From positions 1 to 10,049 of the forward strand of contig CALJZV010000200.1 in the NCBI GenBank assembly GCA_937983475.1: a stretch of 10,049 bases of DNA. The letters run 5' to 3'. Made by a program: the position numbers and the translations under genes. The notes under the pieces are model-generated. The model did no database searches. It was not told the origin of the DNA and saw only the letters and a list, made by a program, of their open reading frames with translations. Origin of the DNA: an uncultured Verrucomicrobiales bacterium (GTDB lineage: Bacteria > Verrucomicrobiota > Verrucomicrobiia > Limisphaerales > JACDHS01). Positions within the stretch are counted from its first letter, which is position 1. Every line of letters begins with the position of its first letter. Positions 6,945 through 10,049 of this stretch are shown here, one piece after another.

Positions 6945-8592
6945 TGGGTTCGGATGTTTCTTCCCATTGCCCGTCTTCCTTGATCATGAGAATACCCATG
7001 TCCCGCCAAAAGCGCAGCCTTTCTATGGTGTGGCTGATGAGTGCGCTGGTGCGCTGGTTGCGGGAATCAATCAGGTCGTTTTGCGCGTCCACCAGGTCGC
7101 GCGCGGTGCCGCGGCCCAGTTCCTGGCGCAGACGTTGCTCCTCCAGGCGGCGCTCTGCGATTTGCACGCCAATCAGGCTGATTTCGTAATTGCGCCGAGA
7201 CTGTTCGAGCTTGCGCATGTCGTCGTTGATTTGCAGCCAGATGTTATCTGTGGCGAGAGTAAGCTCCCGACCGGCCCGCTCAAAGGCGATAAGGCTGGCG
7301 CGATAACTGTTGCGCTGGGATTTGCGGTCCAGCGGCAAATCCAAATCCAAGCCCGCACTCCAGCGATACCGGGAAAAATCCGGAGTGGGAAAGGCTTCGC
7401 CGGGGCGGCGCTCGGTGCTGGCGCTGGCCACCAGGTCCAACTGAGGCAGCAGGCCGTTGGCGGCGACTTTGATTTTCCTTTGGGCGTCCTCGAACTGGTC
7501 CTGCTGGTTGTGCAAATCCAGGCGGCTGATTTGGGCCACCTTGATCGCCTCCTCAGCAGTAAGTGAGGGGTGATTGATTTCAAGTTTGTCCAACTCGGTT
7601 TCATCCAGGACCACGTGCGCATTGGCGGGCAAACCCAGTTGCACCTTGAATTGGTCAAGACTCTGCCGGTAAACCCGCAACGCGTTGATCCAGCGGCTTT
7701 CGGTGTTTAGCTCGGCCTGTTTGACCTGGTCCAGAAAGGCCCGGGAACGGAGTCCTTCGTCGGCAAACGCGTGCTCACGGGCCACACTTTGCTTGAAGTT
7801 TTGAAAACCGCGCCAACTGTTGCGCACCGCGTCGCGATTTTGCAGCACATTGTAATAGGATGCCGCAATGTCCACGGAGAACTCCTTCCTGAATCGGGTA
7901 AAGTCCCTCAACGCATAAAGCAAGTTGCGCTCCGCTTGAGTGAGATTCTCACTGGCGATTTTGTAGCCCGCGCCGCGAAGCAATGGCTGCGTCAATGTGC
8001 CCGCCAGCGCCGAGGATGTGGCCACACGGGAATCACCTGTGACAAACCGCAAAAAGTCCTGGCTGAAATCCACAGCGATCCGCGTGCCGGTACGCATCAA
8101 AATGTCTAGGCCGGTGTCGCCGCTGACGGTGACCTGGCGTTCCTCGACGATCCGGTTGACGCCGTTTTTAATTTCTGTAGAGCTGCGGTTGTAGCGGGTG
8201 CGGACCCGGCCGGAAAAAATCGGTGTGAACCGGTGACGCTCCAAGGTCAGGTTCAGCGCCTGCAAGTAGAGCAGTTCCTTGCGGTTTTGATAGGTCCGAC
8301 TGTGATTGACGGCCAGTTCCAGTGCCTTTTCCAATGAAATGACTTTGGCGCCGCGCTCCATCTCGCTGTCGGGACCAAAAAACTCCTGTGCCTTGTCGGA
8401 TACTGGCAAACCCTCCAGTGAAATTTCGCCTGATGCCTCAATGGTGAAGTTGGTGTCCATGTTGGGCACCAACGGCGTTTTCTGCGCGATGGCCTTGGCG
8501 ACCTCCTTGTCCGCAGACTTGCGGTAGTGTTTGGTCGTGCAGGCGGCCAGAAACAGGCAAAGCATCAAGACAATCAGCGACCGGAGGGCCAT
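6934..8592 (-). CDS. TolC-family outer-membrane efflux lipoprotein
   Basis: Outer-membrane duct of the tripartite pump, 552 residues, somewhat longer than the usual 420-500. The N-terminus is a lipoprotein signal: two charged/polar residues, a hydrophobic core (5-14) and lipobox L-A-A-C with the acylated Cys at 18. Residues 19-85 form an extension before the first OEP repeat. OEP repeat 1 runs about 86-320 and contains T-Q-P-L-L-R-G-A-G (201-209), a family hallmark, then long amphipathic helices. OEP repeat 2 runs about 346-535 with L-L-P-Q-L-D-L (381-387), L-D-L-D-L-P-L-D-R (416-423) and G-R-G-T-A-R-D-L-V-D-A-Q-N-D-L (493-507). ATG at 8592 is the natural start because it gives a perfect lipoprotein signal, though no Shine-Dalgarno is visible. 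It is the first gene of the efflux operon; its TAA at 6934-6936 overlaps the adaptor ATG by 11 bases. Confidence 0.93.
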   Translation of the reverse strand: MALRSLIVLMLCLFLAACTTKHYRKSADKEVAKAIAQKTPLVPNMDTNFTIEASGEISLEGLPVSDKAQEFFGPDSEMERGAKVISLEKALELAVNHSRTYQNRKELLYLQALNLTLERHRFTPIFSGRVRTRYNRSSTEIKNGVNRIVEERQVTVSGDTGLDILMRTGTRIAVDFSQDFLRFVTGDSRVATSSALAGTLTQPLLRGAGYKIASENLTQAERNLLYALRDFTRFRKEFSVDIAASYYNVLQNRDAVRNSWRGFQNFKQSVAREHAFADEGLRSRAFLDQVKQAELNTESRWINALRVYRQSLDQFKVQLGLPANAHVVLDETELDKLEINHPSLTAEEAIKVAQISRLDLHNQQDQFEDAQRKIKVAANGLLPQLDLVASASTERRPGEAFPTPDFSRYRWSAGLDLDLPLDRKSQRNSYRASLIAFERAGRELTLATDNIWLQINDDMRKLEQSRRNYEISLIGVQIAERRLEEQRLRQELGRGTARDLVDAQNDLIDSRNQRTSALISHTIERLRFWRDMGILMIKEDGQWEETSEPNEK

Positions 8593-8839
8593 GCGGGGTG
8601 CGAAGGAAAAAGGTTCAAGGGGAGAATGCCAAGCGGTCGAAGTAAAGGCTTATCCGCCGCGCGTTCAGTAGTCGGTCGCAAACTTAAATAAATGCATCGC
8701 TTTGGTTTCAACGGGGTGTTGGACGCCGCGCCTCCGGGTTCTATTTAATTTGAAGAAGCGATGACGAACAAGTCCTCACTCGGACGTAGTGAGACTTGCG
8801 GAGGTTTCGAGAAAATGAAGCGCTTGAGCGCAGCGAGAC
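8593..8839. other. Intergenic leader between aminotransferase and efflux operon
   Basis: These 247 bases separate two genes on the same strand and hold the features listed separately: a possible sigma-70-like promoter and two short related hairpins near the aminotransferase stop. The gap is long compared with the overlapping spacing inside the efflux operon, so the operon probably has its own promoter here. Confidence 0.5.
8683..8711 (-). promoter_or_regulatory. Candidate sigma-70-like promoter for the efflux operon
   Basis: On the minus strand TTGAAA (8711-8706, 5 of 6 to the -35 consensus) is followed after 17 bases by TTTAAG (8688-8683, 4 of 6 to the -10 consensus), in a locally AT-rich patch about 90 bases before the lipoprotein ATG. 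The spacing is ideal, but matches of this quality arise by chance and promoter rules for this phylum are less certain than for E. coli. Confidence 0.3.
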
Positions 8840-8841
8840 TT
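8770..8841. repeat. Two related 21-base hairpin units
   Basis: Unit A at 8777-8797 and unit B at 8821-8841 match at 15 of 21 positions, and all six differences are transitions. Each can fold: A pairs 8775-8780 with 8788-8793 (CTCACT/AGTGAG), extended by AAGT/ACTT at 8770-8773 and 8794-8797 around one bulged base; B pairs CGCT (8821-8824) with AGCG (8832-8835). The A:T pair in stem A is a G:C pair in stem B, so pairing is kept. Unit B touches the aminotransferase stop codon. They may be copies of a small palindromic repeat family or 3' end hairpins of the aminotransferase transcript; neither has a good T-tract. Confidence 0.5.
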
Positions 8842-10009
8842 ACAGACCCTTGACGAAATTCTCAATGCGCTCCAGGCCCTTTTGAAGATTGGCCATGCTT
8901 GTGGCGTAGCTGATGCGGATATAATCATCCGCTCCGAACGCGATGCCTGGCACGGCAGCGACTTTTTCCCGCTCCAGCAGTTTGGCGCAAAAGTCCATGG
9001 ACTTGAGGCCGGTTTTCGAAATGTTGGGGAAAAGGTAAAACGCCCCCTTGGAGTTGACGCAGGAAACGCCGGGCATGCTGTTTAATTTGTCATAAGCATA
9101 GGCGCGGCGCTTGGCGAATTCAGCCAGCCACGGCTTGAGATGGTCCTGCGGCCCGTTCAGAGCGGCAACCGCGCCTTTTTGCGCAAAGGACGTTGGGTTG
9201 CTGGTGCTGTGGCTTTGGATGGCGTCAATCGCCTTGGCAATCGGCTCGGGAGCGGCGGTGATGCCGATGCGCCATCCAGTCATGGACCACGCCTTTGCCA
9301 GCCCGTGGACAACAATGGTGTGCTCAAAGTGTTTCTGCGAAAAGCTCGCGACACTGGTGTGCTTGGCGTCATCGTATAAAAGGTGTTCATAAATTTCGTC
9401 ACTCATGATGAGCACACCCTTTTCCACGCAAATGTCGCCTAGGGTTTTAATTTCCTCCGGGGTGTAAACGGAGCCGGTCGGATTGCTGGGCGAGTTAAGG
9501 ATAAATAAACGAGTGCGAGGCGTAATGGCGTTGCGCAACTGCTCGGGCGTGACCTTGAACTCGGTCCTGTCGCTGGTCTCCAGGACGACCGGCGTGGCCT
9601 CGGCGAGTTTCACCATCTCCGGGTAACTCAGCCAGTAAGGCGCGGGGATAATAACCTCATCGCCCGGTTCGCAGGTGGCGGCGATGACATTGAAGCAGGA
9701 ATGTTTTCCTCCGCAGGAAATGATGATTTGCGACGGCTTGTAGGAAAGGTTGTTTTCGCGCTTGAACTTGTCCGCCGCGGCCTGCCGCAATTCCGGAATG
9801 CCGCTGCTGGGTGTGTATTTGGTGAAGCCATCGTTCAACGCCTTGATAGCCGCGTCCTTGATATGCTGCGGCGTGTCGAAATCCGGTTCGCCGACGCCAA
9901 AGCCAACCACGTCGATCCCCTCGGCTTTCATTTGCTTGGCCTTGGAATCAATGGCCAATGTGATGGACGGCGTCAACGCGGCGGCGCGCTTGGAAATGTT
10001 GTAGTTCAG
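8840..10009 (-). CDS. PLP-dependent aspartate aminotransferase (class Ib, fold type I)
   Basis: Transfers the amino group between aspartate (or a related amino acid) and 2-oxoglutarate in the cytoplasm. Numbering from the TTG at 9976 (378 residues), the fold-type-I set is complete: G-E-P-D-F-D-T-P (29-36), Y-x-x-x-x-G-I-P-E-L-R (54-64), A-P-Y-W (112-115), S-N-P-T-G with Asn165, S-D-E-I-Y with Asp193, PLP lysine Lys228 in G-L-A-K-A-W-S-M-T-G-W-R-I-G, and substrate-carboxylate Arg354. Length and the G-W-R-I-G spacing fit subgroup Ib (AspB/Thermus-type) aspartate transaminases. The start is uncertain. The family N-terminus S-K-R-A-A-A-L-T-P-S continues upstream of TTG 9976, so TTG is probably too late. 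The place where Met would be expected (before N-Y-N-I-S-K-R) is CTG at 10009-10007, used here as the boundary. No ATG, GTG or TTG lies in frame between 9976 and the right edge and the frame stays open to base 10048, so the gene could also begin outside the window. TAA at 8840-8842. Confidence 0.9.
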   Translation of the reverse strand: MNYNISKRAAALTPSITLAIDSKAKQMKAEGIDVVGFGVGEPDFDTPQHIKDAAIKALNDGFTKYTPSSGIPELRQAAADKFKRENNLSYKPSQIIISCGGKHSCFNVIAATCEPGDEVIIPAPYWLSYPEMVKLAEATPVVLETSDRTEFKVTPEQLRNAITPRTRLFILNSPSNPTGSVYTPEEIKTLGDICVEKGVLIMSDEIYEHLLYDDAKHTSVASFSQKHFEHTIVVHGLAKAWSMTGWRIGITAAPEPIAKAIDAIQSHSTSNPTSFAQKGAVAALNGPQDHLKPWLAEFAKRRAYAYDKLNSMPGVSCVNSKGAFYLFPNISKTGLKSMDFCAKLLEREKVAAVPGIAFGADDYIRISYATSMANLQKGLERIENFVKGL

Positions 10010-10049
10010 AAATAAGCGGGCAAGGAAGAAAGAGCAGATCAGGGGGGCG

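Noticed and set aside
8761..8853. Plus-strand 30-codon frame with a GAAGAAG stretch ahead of its ATG
   Set aside because: It runs through the two hairpin units and into the aminotransferase 3' end. The coding appearance is better explained by the repeats, and it is too short to support without conservation.

Overview
The window looks like chromosomal DNA from a Gram-negative bacterium of the Verrucomicrobiota/Planctomycetota kind. A Limisphaerales (Pedosphaera-like) verrucomicrobium is my best guess. The reasons are a long secreted protein built of cadherin-like/putative-Ig repeats and ending in a fibronectin-like module, a tripartite ABC efflux operon with an outer-membrane component (so two membranes), and a class Ib aspartate aminotransferase of the type common in that group. 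The taxonomic call is inference from protein style and moderately GC-rich composition; no rRNA or tRNA gene is present to anchor it.

Layout. Bases 1-2714 (+ strand) hold the 3' end of a large gene for an exported, repeat-rich surface or secreted protein. Four He_PIG/cadherin-like repeats alternate with two copies of a roughly 220-residue beta-rich module that I cannot assign to a named family, followed by a C-terminal fibronectin-III-like segment. A strong intrinsic terminator follows at 2738-2771. Bases 2772-3077 contain no supportable gene. From 3078 to the right edge every gene is on the minus strand.

In transcription order the minus-strand genes are: a PLP-dependent aminotransferase (stop at 8840, 5' end uncertain near the right edge); a 247-base gap with two small related hairpins and a possible promoter; a TolC-family outer-membrane lipoprotein (6934-8592); a HlyD/MacA-type periplasmic adaptor (5097-6944); a MacB-type ATPase (4399-5088); and a MacB/FtsX-type permease (3078-4412). 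The last four overlap or almost touch and form one operon. The ATPase and permease form the inner-membrane machine, the adaptor crosses the periplasm, and the TolC-like protein is the outer-membrane duct, so together they should export a small molecule, peptide or lipid-like substrate of unknown identity.

The most notable point is that the adaptor reading frame is broken by a single in-frame TAG at 5946-5948. The 100 codons after it stay open, in the same frame, and encode the expected rest of the adaptor. This is either a recent nonsense mutation that disables an otherwise intact pump, a sequence error, or amber read-through. A second possible one-base lesion sits at the aminotransferase start, where the position expected for ATG reads CTG. 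I saw no mobile element, CRISPR array or RNA gene, and no clearly new multi-gene system.
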